The notes under the pieces are model-generated. The model did no database searches. It saw nothing but the letters and a program-made list of their open reading frames with translations, and was not told the DNA's origin. A DNA stretch of 64,000 nt from Protula sp. h YS-2021 (taxonomy: Eukaryota; Annelida; Polychaeta; Sabellida; Serpulidae): contig OX457029.1 of NCBI GenBank assembly GCA_949752745.1, positions 12,022,359 through 12,086,358 on the forward strand, read 5' to 3'. Position 1 is the first letter of the stretch; every line of letters begins with the position of its first letter. The position numbers and the translations under genes were made by a program. Positions 23,145-33,178 of the stretch are shown here, piece by piece.

Positions 23145-26100
23145 TTTTTTTATACTTGGGGATTTTCAAGTTGTTTCCGTATGTTTCCTTTTTTCCGCCA
23201 AAACCTTGTCACGTAAACTCCTCTGAGACGGTTAGGGATAGGAAGACTAAATTTGGCAGAGACACAGTATAGCATGTGTTATTGGTCCAGCTCATTTTTT
23301 AAAATTCATTAACATTTTCTATGTAAAAATGGACATTGAAATTTAAAATTAGAAAACCTTGTCACGCGAATTGCTCTGAGACTGCTGGGGCTAGGACGAC
23401 CAAATTTGACAGAGGCATAATGTGGCATGTGCAGCAGAATGTTTATAAAAATTCATTAACATTTAATATGCAAAAATGGACATTGAAATCTTGTCATTCA
23501 CGCCCATTATAAGTCAGACAAACGCTTTGATTGCGCAGTTAGATAAACTGTTATGCTATCAGCATGGGCGTATTGATCACTGGACTATCTACAATGAGAG
23601 CGATTACAGTACGTATGTGCAAGCTGAAACTGATTGCAGCGTTTGGGTTTTCGCCGTTCTGAGGGATAAAATTTGGCTCACTGATACAGGGTGATGAGAA
23701 TTTGAGAATCGCATTTTTAGTCCTTAGCCAATGTTGGCTGAAGGCTATTGCTATCGGTCTGTTCGTCTGTCCAGTCGCCCGTCACTCTGTCGGTCCGTAA
23801 ACATTTTTCGTCTCTGTGATATCTCAAAAACTATTCATCAGAGCTTCACAAAACCTTACAGGAAGAAAGTATATATAGTGTGCATGTGCAGTATGGGGCT
23901 CAATTTGTCACTTGTCTGTCCGTACGTCACACTTTAAACGCTTTGTTGTCATCAAACCTGATAGAAAGAAAGTATATATGTTACAGCGAATCTGTTAAAC
24001 CAGCGAATCTATAGATTCGCTGACTCACTTAGCGAATCTGTAGATTCGCTGAAAATTTTCAGCTTTAAAATTATACAGATCCGCTGAAATTGATTGATCA
24101 GTCATCTTTACCTACAGGATTACTTGTGTTAGGTGATATTTGAAATTTAATTGCTTTTATGTGACTTCTTTACTCGAGAGGTGTTTTACACACCTTTTTC
24201 GGTTTTTTTGGGGGGGAAGGGATATATTACAATCGGAACTTTTAAAATTGCACATATTTTTATTTAACTAGCTTTAAAATGCATTGTTGAAATGCGAATT
24301 TCTCAAATGAAAACAATATTGGAAAGCGTTCGAAAATATTTGCTATCAAATAAATTGCAATCGTTACTCCCCTTCTGAGTATCATTCAAATCGCCAAATT
24401 GTAATTATTTTTTTCTTGAATGCAACACAAAAATGTCTTCACCTCCGAGTGATATATAAACATTGCAATTGAATTACGGTACGCTTATCCAATCAGTGTT
24501 AATTTTCCATGCTCCTCATACTAATAGTTTAATTTAACAGAAATTGAAAGGACAAGGATTTCAACGAATAGAAACTTTATTCCGGTGTGATGTGAGAGTA
24601 TATAAATTGCTGCATTTTCATCACATGACCAAAAAACCTCAGCTATATGAAATGAGTTAATGAGGAAACAGAGAATGAAACCCGTTTTATTGCGGAACTC
24701 CCCAAGCTTCTGTCTGCAAATTAAGATCGTACGAAAAGCGGTTATCTTGTGTGAATGAAAGTGATTTTTAGTTTTCCAACCCAGCAAATGGTGTGTAAAT
24801 TTTAGATCCTATCGTAGGCTTTCTTGTGTGAATAAAACCTATGATTTGTGTAAATTTTCCTGTCGTTACTTAATTTACTGTCACGTTTCCGATTTTAATA
24901 TATTTCCTTCACACATACAAAGAAAAGGGTGTGTAAAATATATCTGGAGTAACGAAATCACAAAAAAGACATTAAATTTCAAGTATTAGCTAAACAAGTG
25001 ATCATATCGGTAAAGATGACCGATCAGGAAATTTCACCGAATCTGTATAATTTTTTAGGTAAAAAACCAGCGAATCTGCAGATTCGCTGAAAATTTTCAG
25101 CGAGTCTACAGATTCACTAAGTGAGTCAGCGAATCTATAGATTCACTGAAAGTTCCAGCGAATCCATAGATTCTCTGGTTTTACAGATTCGCTGTAACAT
25201 GTATAGTGTAAATGTGCAACCGAGGGTTCAATTTGTCAATGTCCGTCCGTCACACTTTAAACTTTTTTCTTGTCCGGGTAATACCTCAAAAACTATTTAT
25301 CGGATCTTCATCAAACCTTATAGGAAGAAGGTATATATAGTGTTGATTTGTAATGGGGGTTCAATCTGTCAAATGCCCGTCCGTCTGTCCGTCCGTCGCA
25401 CTAAACTTTTTTTGTTGTCAGGGCGATATCTCAAAAATTGTTTATCGGAGCTTCTCAAAACTTTACAGGAAGAAAGTATATATAGTGTTAATGTGCAATG
25501 GGGTTCAATTTGTCACTTGTCTGTCCCTCTGTCCGTCCGTCGCACTTTAAACTTTTGCTGTCCGGGCGATATCTCAAAAACTATTCATCGAACCCCTATC
25601 AAACCTGACCGGGCGAAAGAATAGGTAGTGCAGATGCTAGGCGACAGGTTTAATTTGAACTGTAGTTGTGTAATTTGAGGTTTGTTTTATCACAGGTTCG
25701 TCTCCCATTTCGTTACACCTAAATGTTGCTTTTCTCCGGGCGATATCTCAAAAAGGTACTCCCCCACAGTGATGTCACTGCTATTGGCAGAAGGCTCTGC
25801 ATCTGCGATGCCCATGGTTTTACCATGAGCTTAGAAAACGATTGGCCATTATCTCGAAAACGGTGAGAGATTTTGAGCTTATTTTCTACCCTTTGGGCAT
25901 AAAAGACTGCCCAAAGACCGAGGTACCTCGGTGACCTTTACCTCGGTCATGGTAAAAGGCAAAAACAGGAACTTGGCCATAATCTCAAAAAATGTAAGAG
26001 ATTTTAAATTTATTTTCTACTCTCTCTTTGGGCCTAAAAGACTATATGTGAAAGGTACCTCGGTCACCTTGACCACCCCGGTCATGGTGACGGTGAAAAA

Positions 26101-26432
26101 CGGGAAGTTGACCAGTATCTTGAAAAAGGTTAGAGATGGATCTATTTTGGGTCTATTTCGACCCTTTCAGCCTAGAAAGCGTTATGTTAGAGGTACCTCG
26201 GTGATCTTGACCATTTCGGTCATGATCATTGTCAAAAACCGGAAGTTAAAAAAAAAACGGTTAGAAGTAGTGCGATTTGAAGTTTATTTTCGCCGTTTGA
26301 GCCTAAAAGAGAAGATGACGGAAGAGGTATCTTGGTGATCTTTACCTCCTCGTTCTGAATTTTAAGAGTTCAGAATCATATTTTTGTGGCCCCAAGTGTA
26401 ATTTTCGCTACTCGGTAGCGAAAACAGTCTAG
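23145..26432 (+). mobile_element. Helentron/HINE-like element, 3.3 kb, with nested element
   Basis: TATACTTGGGG at 23151-23161 pairs with CCCCAAGTGTA at 26390-26400. The 3' end has a perfect hairpin, TTTTCGCTA...TAGCGAAAA (26402-26424), then CAGTCTAG and T. Inside are two kinds of tandem array: about 145-bp units with TGTCCGTCCGTC (23740-23960, 25205-25640) and about 131-bp units with CTCGAAAACGGTGAG (25850-26340). Another inverted-repeat element lies at 23979-25198. Confidence 0.7.
23979..25198. mobile_element. Inverted-repeat element with palindrome-array ends
   Basis: It begins GTTACAGCGAATCTG and ends CAGATTCGCTGTAAC. Both ends, about 140 bp each, consist of repeated self-palindromes of the form AGCGAATCTRYAGATTCGCT, and the arms are inverted to each other. 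It interrupts the TGTCCGTCC array of the surrounding HINE. ATATAT/ATGTAT could be an imperfect target duplication. No coding sequence is recognised inside. Confidence 0.7.
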
Positions 26433-27285
26433 TTTCTTTTTGAATATGTATAATGTATGTACTATTTTGCGTCCGTGCGCTGGGCAGGGGCTGTGTGAAT
26501 CTGGCAGAGGAGGGCGGGGGGACGGGAGAACAATTTTGGATATAAAACTTCTTTATATGACATTCCTAACTCGGCAGGACCATATTCTGCACCAGCCTTC
26601 GAACCATTAAAAGTGTTTCCTTACAAACCATTTACCATTTCAAGATGCATTTCACACGCTTCTTATGATAACGGTCTTAGCCTCGCTCAAGTGGAGGGAG
26701 CGGAGACAGGGGAGGGGATGTTATTGTTTAAAACAAAATTTGATTAAATTGATTTCAAGCATTAACAAAATGAACCTGAAATTTCATGCTTATCAAAAGT
26801 GCCCAGGTATCTTTCATTTAAAAATTTGTATATTGAACTTGAAACGCTTCAAAACAATTTTGTTGGTGTTGGTGGTGTTTTTTTTTGGGGGGGGGGGGCA
26901 CTGTAATACTTGGTGTAGGTGTATATGAGTGGTACAACAACCTCGCCCCCATCCCCGCTTTAAATTTTTACCAGCAGTCAAGATTTCTTCTGATTTGACA
27001 AGAAATGAACTATCCGTTTAGAGTCTAGCATCATTTTCACAGGAATCGTATCAGTTTTACAGCGATCTATTCAGCCGCACACTCACCACTTTCTACATCA
27101 ACCACCCCCCCCCCACCCGACACACACACCCCACCCCATTAGATCCACAGCTGCCTCCGGTTCTTCACAATTTCGCATAGTTTTATTACATTCTCAGTGT
27201 GGCTTTCAACCACGAGGGGTAATCATTTAATGTCCACCTCTTTTGTTTTCTCCGATGACTTATTTTGAAGAACGAGGCAAGCAAA
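26433..27285. other. No gene recognised; G-tract and C-tract
   Basis: Unique-looking sequence with a T/G-rich run at 26875-26898 and C-rich, CA-rich stretches at 27105-27140. No open frame of interest. Confidence 0.5.
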
Positions 27286-27375
27286 GTCGCACCTCATTTG
27301 TGAGGCAGGGCATTCTCAAAAATAACGACCCGGTACACATGTCGTTTTTGAGAATGCTCTGCAAGGTGTGACTTT
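27286..27375. repeat. Hairpin next to the left end of the Polinton
   Basis: Outer arms CAAAGTCGCACCT and AGGTGTGACTTTG, and inner arms around GCATTCTCAAAAA and TTTTTGAGAATGC, form a long imperfect stem. The loop contains GGTACACAT. It ends about 50 bp before the Polinton target site. Confidence 0.7.
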
Positions 27376-27422
27376 GTTTTCATTGTTGTTTAATTTGAGT
27401 CATTGAAAACAAAAGACATAGT

Positions 27423-27428
27423 CATTGA
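27423..27428. other. Target-site duplication of the Polinton, left copy
   Basis: CATTGA, identical to 42643-42648 on the other side of the element. Confidence 0.95.
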
Positions 27429-27772
27429 AGTAGTAGGGAAACGGGGGTTCTGCGGGAGGAAGTGACGTAATAATGACGTCATAGTCGCGGTAACCATGGT
27501 AACAAAAAGAGGACCCCCCAGGCGAATTTGCGATTTTTGCATATTTACACGTTTCGGACCATTCTGAACATTTTTAGTTTTTTACCCCACCCCCCAGGCG
27601 AATTTGTGATTTTTGCATATTTACACGTTTCAGACCGTTCTGAACATTTTTAGTTTTTGATCCTCCCGGGCGAATTTGTGATTTTTCCCGAATCAGCAGG
27701 ATAAAATCGTATATAAGTGCTGTAATTCTTAGCAATCACATCGTTAAACACATCATGGACAACACACCAGCT
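27429..27772 (+). repeat. Polinton terminal inverted repeat, left
   Basis: About 344 bp. The outer part has ATGACGTCAT, a CRE/ATF-type palindrome. The middle has two full copies, and a partial third, of a roughly 66-bp unit starting GGCGAATTTG and ending CATTTTTAGTTTTT. The inner part has the TATA box and the first six codons (MDNTPA) of the first gene. Confidence 0.93.
27709..27717 (+). promoter_or_regulatory. TATA box of the left terminal gene
   Basis: GTATATAAG, 46 bases before the ATG at 27755. The mirrored right end has the corresponding sequence at 42286-42294, 45 bases before its own ATG. Confidence 0.7.
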
Positions 27773-28237
27773 TCAAGTATCAATGCAGACATGGGTGATC
27801 TGTTTAGCTTTGAAACAGTTACTTCTGATGATGCATTATTATGGGTGGAAGAGATTGATGCGTTCCTGGAAAACGCTGAAAAAGCCTTGGAGAAAGCGTT
27901 AGATGCTCCGTTAGATGTCGCTGCAGTGCAGCAAGTAATGCCTCAGGAGGAAGCGTTAGGCGCTTCATCAAACATCTCTACAGTGCAGGAAGGAATACCA
28001 GATCCTGAGGGACCTGACTATCCATTCTGGGTTGCAAATAAACTTGTAAATGGTAGCAACTCACAACTGAGCGCAAAGTTAAAAGCACATCTGAAACATC
28101 TTGAGGAAAATGAAGTGAGTGATGACGACGATGAGGATTCAGAAGTAGACATGTCAAGCGATGACGAAGAAGACAAGCATCTTAAATCTAAAACAGTAAG
28201 ACCGTACCTGTTGCTGAAGAAGATGTTACGTTGTTGA
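27755..28237 (+). CDS. Acidic Polinton terminal protein, unknown function
   Basis: First gene inside the left inverted repeat, which supplies its promoter and first six codons. The open frame gives 160 residues. The middle is Glu/Ala/Gln-rich, and about 25 residues near 115-142 are almost all Asp, Glu or Ser, a strongly acidic tail of the kind seen in chaperone-like or activator-like proteins. The closing residues after about 147 run into the next frame, so the original protein may have continued into the segment at 28201-28768. I do not recognise a family. Confidence 0.6.
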   Translation: MDNTPASSINADMGDLFSFETVTSDDALLWVEEIDAFLENAEKALEKALDAPLDVAAVQQVMPQEEALGASSNISTVQEGIPDPEGPDYPFWVANKLVNGSNSQLSAKLKAHLKHLEENEVSDDDDEDSEVDMSSDDEEDKHLKSKTVRPYLLLKKMLRC

Positions 28238-28768
28238 AACGAAACTTTCAAGCAGTGCTTCCTCTCATCGATTGCAACATTTTATGGTGTTTATGTGAAG
28301 AAGGCTTTTTCAAGCAAAAGGCGTACATGTACCTAACGGAAGAAGTGAATACCGTAATTCAACTCATCTACATGTTAGAAGGAAATAAAGCTCTCCGAAC
28401 CCATGACTCGACGTTTCGTTCCACTTATTAAAAGTCTTCATGAGGAACTTTTTAAGACTTTATGTCTACCGGCGTCAAAGTGTGTTGATAAGGATCGCGA
28501 TTCCAAACGTGCAAGGGTCATACTACAAGGCTTCAAATACCTTAAAGAACACATTAAGGTGTATGATATTATGGCTTACCTCTATGAAAAACGACATTTC
28601 ACCATACCAATGGTCTTTAAATGGATAGTAGGTAGTCGCGAACGAAGAGACTTTTTAGTGATTGTCATGACACAGTCTCTAACAAACAGTTTACCAACAG
28701 CCTTTCTTGATAGTTTCAGTGAGATGACTCCGCGATTTTACAAACATCTCATGAAAACCTACATGTAA
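28201..28768 (+). pseudogene. Two tandem CARD-like (death-fold) domains, frameshifted
   Basis: The first half reads in one frame from about 28201 to 28431, and the second in another from about 28388 to 28768, so at least one frameshift lies near 28390. A third shift may join it to the acidic ORF upstream. Each half looks like a six-helix bundle of about 80-90 residues with the pattern hydrophobic-helix, L-x-x-L-x-x-x-G/R, then a spaced second set: LIDCNILWCLCEEGFF in half one and VYDIMAYLYEKRHFT in half two. This resembles caspase-recruitment domains. If right, it would be an anti-apoptotic or anti-signalling cargo gene. The fold call is inference from pattern only. Confidence 0.4.
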
Positions 28769-28773
28769 CACAT

Positions 28774-28783
28774 GTATAAAAGG
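28774..28783 (+). promoter_or_regulatory. TATA box
   Basis: GTATAAAAGG, 46 bases before the ATG at 28820. Confidence 0.7.
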
Positions 28784-28819
28784 AGTGAAATAAAACAGGA
28801 AAACCTTTCATCATTCACA

Positions 28820-29173
28820 ATGTCAACATTACTTCTTCATCGATGTGCAGAGACCATGGATGATCTCTTCAAAGTGAATTATGCTGCATTTTCAAAGCTT
28901 CATGCTTTTGAATCGGATTGGATTTTGCAAGTGAAGAATTTGCATCTGCATTTGCCATTAACTTACGACATTGATTCATCATTTATCAACGCGAATACAA
29001 TTTGGGCAGTTGAGCTCATGTTAGATGTAGCTGCTAGAATCATTTTACATTATGATGATGACATTCCATTGACGACGAATGTATCAGAGCTTGTTCGATT
29101 CAACCATGGACGAGTTGAAGTGAATTCAAAACTTTGCAAGATGTTTGTTGACTCAGCAAATAGTTGGGTATAA
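28820..29173 (+). CDS. Polinton cargo protein, unknown
   Basis: Open frame of 117 residues from the ATG at 28820. I chose this start over an upstream in-frame ATG at 28772 because the latter overlaps the TATA box. The sequence is mostly helical in character, with many His, Leu and Asp residues. No signal peptide, membrane segment or Cys cluster is visible. The gene ends just before the next TATA box (its last codons overlap GTATAAAAGG), so the cargo genes are packed head to tail. Confidence 0.6.
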   Translation: MSTLLLHRCAETMDDLFKVNYAAFSKLHAFESDWILQVKNLHLHLPLTYDIDSSFINANTIWAVELMLDVAARIILHYDDDIPLTTNVSELVRFNHGRVEVNSKLCKMFVDSANSWV

Positions 29174-29177
29174 AAGG
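29168..29177 (+). promoter_or_regulatory. TATA box
   Basis: GTATAAAAGG, 45 bases before the ATG at 29213. It overlaps the stop codon region of the gene before it. Confidence 0.7.
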
Positions 29178-29212
29178 GAGTGGACCCAAAGGCATCAGTA
29201 CACTGTGCAGCC

Positions 29213-29835
29213 ATGGAGAAGAATACAAGCAGCTTTAAAATAAGTGCCAACTTGACCATTACTGTGGAGCATGGAGAATTTGGGCCATTTCTACGCATCA
29301 TACGAGGAGAAAGATGGTGTGCTTATTCACCATCTTTGTGGAAGATTGTATGTCAAAGCTTGAAAAATTTACGTGCCATTGGTTTCAAACTGTACTTAAC
29401 GCAAACGAATGGCTTGAAGTCATTACATACTTGGATATGCGCTATGTGAGTTTTGTGCGCACATCGCGGTTTGAAGGGAAAGAATACACGCATCACATCA
29501 ACATGAATGTTGGTGAATGGCAGACACTCCTTCAGGAGATGGACAACATTAACTCAGCCTTGTTACCATGTACGGAATGCCATGTCATAACTCCTATCAA
29601 ATTTCAAAAGGATTGTCTGATGAAGGTGTCAAAACTATCAAAGAAAAGGCTTGCTGAAGTTCAATTGGAGAACATAAACGTACAAAATCAACTTGGACTT
29701 ACCTGCGACTATTGCGGTGCTTGTGGATATATGGAGGATTATCATTGCCACTACCACACGCATAATTGCAAGATGTGTGAACCAAACAACGTCTGCGACA
29801 AGTGTGGAGTACTTAAAGTCTGTGAAGCAAAGTAG
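29213..29835 (+). pseudogene. PC4-like repeat protein with Cys-rich tail, frameshifted
   Basis: The first part (from 29213) and the second part (to 29835) lie in different frames, with the shift between about 29320 and 29390. Both parts show the look of the PC4 (transcriptional coactivator p15) single-strand DNA-binding fold: a beta-rich stretch and then a W-containing helix. In part one this is SPSLWKIVCQSLKNL, in part two YVSFVRTSRFEGK followed by NVGEWQTLLQEMDN. The C-terminal third has three CxxC-type pairs and several His (CDYCGAC, HCHYHTHNCKMC, CDKC), probably a zinc-binding region. A role in replication or late transcription of the element is plausible but inferred. Confidence 0.45.
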
Positions 29836-29891
29836 AAGTGATAAGACACTGAAACAAGATGGACGCATGTTTTTGAAAGGCTTATGTTGAC

Positions 29892-30179
29892 TTGATGATT
29901 GCTAAACTTGCTTGCTGTGGCACTCCAGACTATCAACTTTATCATTTAGACGCTTTTTGGGATGTTGTGCATCATAGTCTTGGTGTGATTGAACTGCATT
30001 CAAGGTTTCTTGGAGAATGTCATAAAATTGGAATAGAAGACCCTGACTTTGACTTTGATTCTGCGTTCTATTCTGCTCGCACTGACGTGGAAGTATATTT
30101 CACCGTGGTTGACTATTTGAGAGATTGCTGCAAAGAAGAGGAAACAGAGCAGCTTTGTCAGGTAAGAGAACAACTTTAA
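29892..30179 (+). CDS. Small Polinton protein, unknown
   Basis: Open frame of 95 residues. Its N-terminal part has Cys-Cys and aromatic residues, and its C-terminal part is acidic with a Cys-Cys pair. The start is uncertain because no TATA box is found at the usual distance. It could be the 3' part of a longer gene. Confidence 0.45.
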   Translation: MMIAKLACCGTPDYQLYHLDAFWDVVHHSLGVIELHSRFLGECHKIGIEDPDFDFDSAFYSARTDVEVYFTVVDYLRDCCKEEETEQLCQVREQL

Positions 30180-30250
30180 CAACAACAACCTTTTTAACAT
30201 CTTTGTAACAACATAGTGAATCTTATGCGAGTTGTTTCAAAGACATAACA

Positions 30251-30382
30251 ATGTTTTTCTTACTAGAAAATGTAATTTTATGTGAGTGGTTTCAACGTGA
30301 ACAAAGAAAGAATATGATAGAAGAGGTTCCAGTCATTTTAAAAGATATTTTATTACAGGAAGAAACTGACATGTCAGAATAA
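30251..30382 (+). CDS. Very short ORF, 43 codons
   Basis: Starts MFFLLENVILCEW and ends 20 bases before the NADAR gene. It could be a small protein or the tail of a broken longer one. Included because the block is otherwise gene-dense. Confidence 0.3.
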   Translation: MFFLLENVILCEWFQREQRKNMIEEVPVILKDILLQEETDMSE

Positions 30383-30402
30383 ACAACAGAAACAAAGTCA
30401 AC

Positions 30403-30846
30403 ATGGAGAATCTTGTACTATTTAGCGGTCACAAGGATGTTCTTTCAAACATGTTTCCAACACGACTTGAAAAGTATGGACATGTGTTCAACTCAAGTGA
30501 AGCTTTGTATCAATATCAGAAAGCAGTTTTTCATCACTGCCAAGATATTGTTTCAGCTATTGTTTCATATAGAAATGGATATGAAGCAAAACGTATTGCT
30601 AAAGTGATAAAGCCATGTCCTTTATGGCATACAGTGAAGAGAAGTAAAATGCAAGATGTTTTACATGTCAAATTCAATCAGTGTGTATTGTTTCGCAAAA
30701 AGTTAAAAGAATGTAAAGACAAGACTTTAGTTGAAGCAACGTATGATCATTGGTGGGGAGCTGGTGTGAAACATGTGTCATCTCCTTCATATCCTGGTCA
30801 GAATATTATGGAAAAGTTGTTAGAAATCTTGTGTGAGGGGGTATAA
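30403..30846 (+). CDS. NADAR (YbiA/DUF1768-type) domain protein
   Basis: Intact ORF of 147 residues that consists almost entirely of one NADAR domain. The landmarks are in order and in the right spacing: an LSN near residue 15, SSEALYQYQKA near 31-41, an EAK near 59, W and K near 74-79, then KF-x-Q, then LVEAT-x-D and WWGAG near 110-121, and GQN-x-M-x-KLL near 132-140. NADAR enzymes act on ADP-ribose derivatives, and some family members remove ADP-ribose from modified guanine in DNA. The position among cargo genes and the open frame suggest a role against host defence or in nucleotide repair. That role is inference; the domain call is strong. Confidence 0.85.
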   Translation: MENLVLFSGHKDVLSNMFPTRLEKYGHVFNSSEALYQYQKAVFHHCQDIVSAIVSYRNGYEAKRIAKVIKPCPLWHTVKRSKMQDVLHVKFNQCVLFRKKLKECKDKTLVEATYDHWWGAGVKHVSSPSYPGQNIMEKLLEILCEGV

Positions 30847-30850
30847 AAGT
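30841..30850 (+). promoter_or_regulatory. TATA box, orphaned
   Basis: GTATAAAAGT overlaps the end of the NADAR gene. The ATG at 30879, 38 bases on, opens only nine codons, so the gene it served is broken (see 31053-31271). Confidence 0.55.
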
Positions 30851-31052
30851 GGTGCGACTTTTCAGACTTAGCGTGCAGATGTGTTTTAACAAATATATGA
30901 CCATGTAAAAACATGGAGAAGTATGTTCGACTAGATGATAAGTGAAGTGAACCGCAACTGGAGACTTGTGTGATACCATTGCCGGAGTAGCAAGACTGTA
31001 CCATGACAGACATTACATTGAGACAATATATTGTGCAAAAAGCCTAATCTGA

Positions 31053-31271
31053 AGAAATTTTATTAGCTGTAAAAAGTTTGCATGTTTAGTATGTCCTGCT
31101 TGTCAACATGAAGAGTGTCAAGAACATACTTGTCATTTTGCATGTGTCTATACATATTGGAATGAAGCTAAATATTATATTCATTTAGATAAAGTGTTAG
31201 AGAATGTAAATCAACGTTGTGAGAAATATGGTGTAGATACTATTACAGTAGATGAACTCAGTAGTTGGTAA
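31053..31271 (+). pseudogene. Cys/His-rich gene remnant
   Basis: An open stretch of 72 codons without a start codon, from a TGA to TAA at 31269. The first 35 residues contain CKKFACLVCPAC and CQEHTCHFAC, a dense set of Cys and His that could bind zinc, and the rest has YWNEAKYYIHLDK. Disordered stops fill the 200 bases upstream, where the N-terminus should be. Confidence 0.4.
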
Positions 31272-31381
31272 GTGTTCATTGAAGACCAATGGTCTCCAGT
31301 TATTCATACCGTTGTGTCTATACTTGATTTGTAAGATATGTTAGTTATAAATACATGTTAGTTAAATTATATTGGTTGAGT

Positions 31382-31389
31382 TATAAAAA
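31382..31389 (+). promoter_or_regulatory. TATA box of integrase
   Basis: TATAAAAA, 42 bases before the ATG at 31424. A second candidate, TATAAATA, is at 31346-31353. Confidence 0.55.
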
Positions 31390-31423
31390 AAAGTGTTCTG
31401 TTGAGAAGTGTTTTTCATTGAAT

Positions 31424-32524
31424 ATGTCGACGTTGAAAGACTACTTGACCAATATTTACATCAAACCTGGACAGTCTGGGGCATCTGCTGGTCCTTACAA
31501 ACTTTATCACATCTTAAGAAAACATGATCAACCAGTCACACATTCACAAGTGAAGAAATGGCTACAGGATCAAGATGCATTCAATTTACCACAATCTGTA
31601 AAATACAGGGTCAAAAGACAACGTGTGATTACACGTGGCATTGATGACATGTAGGATATTGATTTGGCTGATGTGGGTAACATAGCTCCCTAAGATGATG
31701 ACATACGCTTTTTACTCATTGTCATTGATGTGTTTTCCAAATATTTGTGGGTGCAGCCAATACCTAATAAATCACATACCAGCGTCATACAAGCTTTCCA
31801 AAAGATTTTTCATGACACACGACGAAGACCACGAACTCTAAGGTCTGATAAAGGAACGGAATTTAAAAACAGATGGGTAAAAGCATTTTTGAAGAAGGAG
31901 GGAATTCATGCTTATACCACAAAGAATGAAACCAAAGCCAACTTTGCTGAAGGAGTCATTCGTACTCTAAAGCGAATGATGTATCGGTATTTTCTGCATA
32001 ATCAAACTGACCATTTCTTAGACATCCCTCCAGACTTGGTGTACAATTATAACCATAGACCTCATGGTTCTCTTCCTGATGAGTATGCTCCTGCAGAGAT
32101 TCGTAAAGACAACGAATCGAAAGTGTTGAAGTATATGTATGTAAACAAACTGAAATTGAAACCGAAGAAGAAGAAAACGTTTAAATTTAACATTGGTGAT
32201 CATGTTCGTATTTCAAACATCAAATATGCGATTCAACGGGATTATCACATTAAATGGACGCAAGAAGTCTTCATTGTCACACATCGGTGTAAGAAGCAAG
32301 GAATACATTTGTATCGTGTGAAAGACTTTTCGGATGAAGATATTGATGGACATTTCTATGAGGAAGAACTGCAGAAAGTGACCAAAGATATTGAATCTAT
32401 TTATAGAATTGAAAAAGTATTGAAAACATGTAAAAGACGAGGTGTGAAAGAATTATTTGTCAAGTGGTTAGGTTATCCAAACAAGTTTAACAGTTGGGTG
32501 AAAGAAACAGACATTCAAAAATGA
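31424..32524 (+). pseudogene. Polinton integrase (retroviral-type DDE, chromodomain), two in-frame stops
   Basis: One frame throughout from the ATG at 31424, broken by TAG (31652-31654) and TAA (31691-31693) in the core domain. The TAG stands where related integrases have Trp just before the first catalytic Asp. N-terminal residues (YLTNIYIKPGQSG, KKWLQDQDAF) match the Polinton integrase start. The rve core has Asp in DIDLADV, Asp in RSDKGTEF and Glu in NFAEGVIRTLKR, with 33 residues between the last two. A basic linker follows, then a C-terminal chromodomain (YRIEKVL...VKWLGYP...SWV). It would insert the element. The last base triplet overlaps the ATPase start (ATGA). Confidence 0.9.
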
Positions 32525-33178
32525 AGCATCCATCCATGTTTGGTCTCTGGACCTACAGGCAGTGGCAAAACGTCTCTGGTGAAGAAAATTCTAGAACAAA
32601 AGTTGATTAAATCCTCTCTGAAAAGCATTTTATGGCTCTATGCAGCAGATCAGCCTTTGTACAAGGGAATGAAACGCGTAGAATTTTACCAAGGCATTCC
32701 AGATGACATTGAAGAGCGTTTTAACCCGAAAAAACCAAACTTACTTATCATTGATGACTTAATGATAAAATGTCATAGTGATGAGCATATGACACGTCTC
32801 TTTAGTGTTGGCAGCAGTCACCAAAATCTAAGCATTATCTTTATTGTGCATAATTTATTCCATCATGGTAAAGAGATGCGAAATATTAGTTTGAATACAC
32901 ATTATATCATTCTGTTTAAAAATCCTAGAGACAGTCAACAAATTAGTACATTAGCGCGACAAATGTATCCTCGAAGATCTCAATTTCTCATAGAAGCCTA
33001 TCAAGATGCTACAAGCAAACCTCATGGTTATCTATTCATTGATTTAAAACCAAAGACAAATGATCAACTACGTATTCGTACAGGCATTTTACCAAAAGAT
33101 GCATATTATGTCTATATTGATAAAGCAGTGTATGAACAAGAACCAACTCATTTAACCATTCGCAGTCAGGATGTCTAA
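32521..33178 (+). pseudogene. Genome-packaging ATPase, FtsK/HerA type, frameshift near start
   Basis: The Walker A motif GPTGSGKT lies at the N-terminus and Walker B (NLLIIDDL) near residue 80. Total open length is about 212 residues, typical for Polinton ATPases, which pump DNA into the capsid. The only well placed ATG (32521, ATGA overlap with the integrase stop) is in another frame than the P-loop, so a single-base change lies between 32521 and about 32545. After that the frame is intact to 33178. Confidence 0.88.

Noticed and set aside
25121..25624. Open frame of about 167 codons
   Set aside because: It spans the end of one inverted-repeat element and three units of a 145-bp array inside a HINE; the repeated phrases are DNA repeats and not protein domains.
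28190..28200. Possible GTAAG splice donor at the end of the acidic Polinton ORF
   Set aside because: Polinton genes normally lack introns, no acceptor is found at a sensible place, and plain frameshifts occur in most other genes of this copy.
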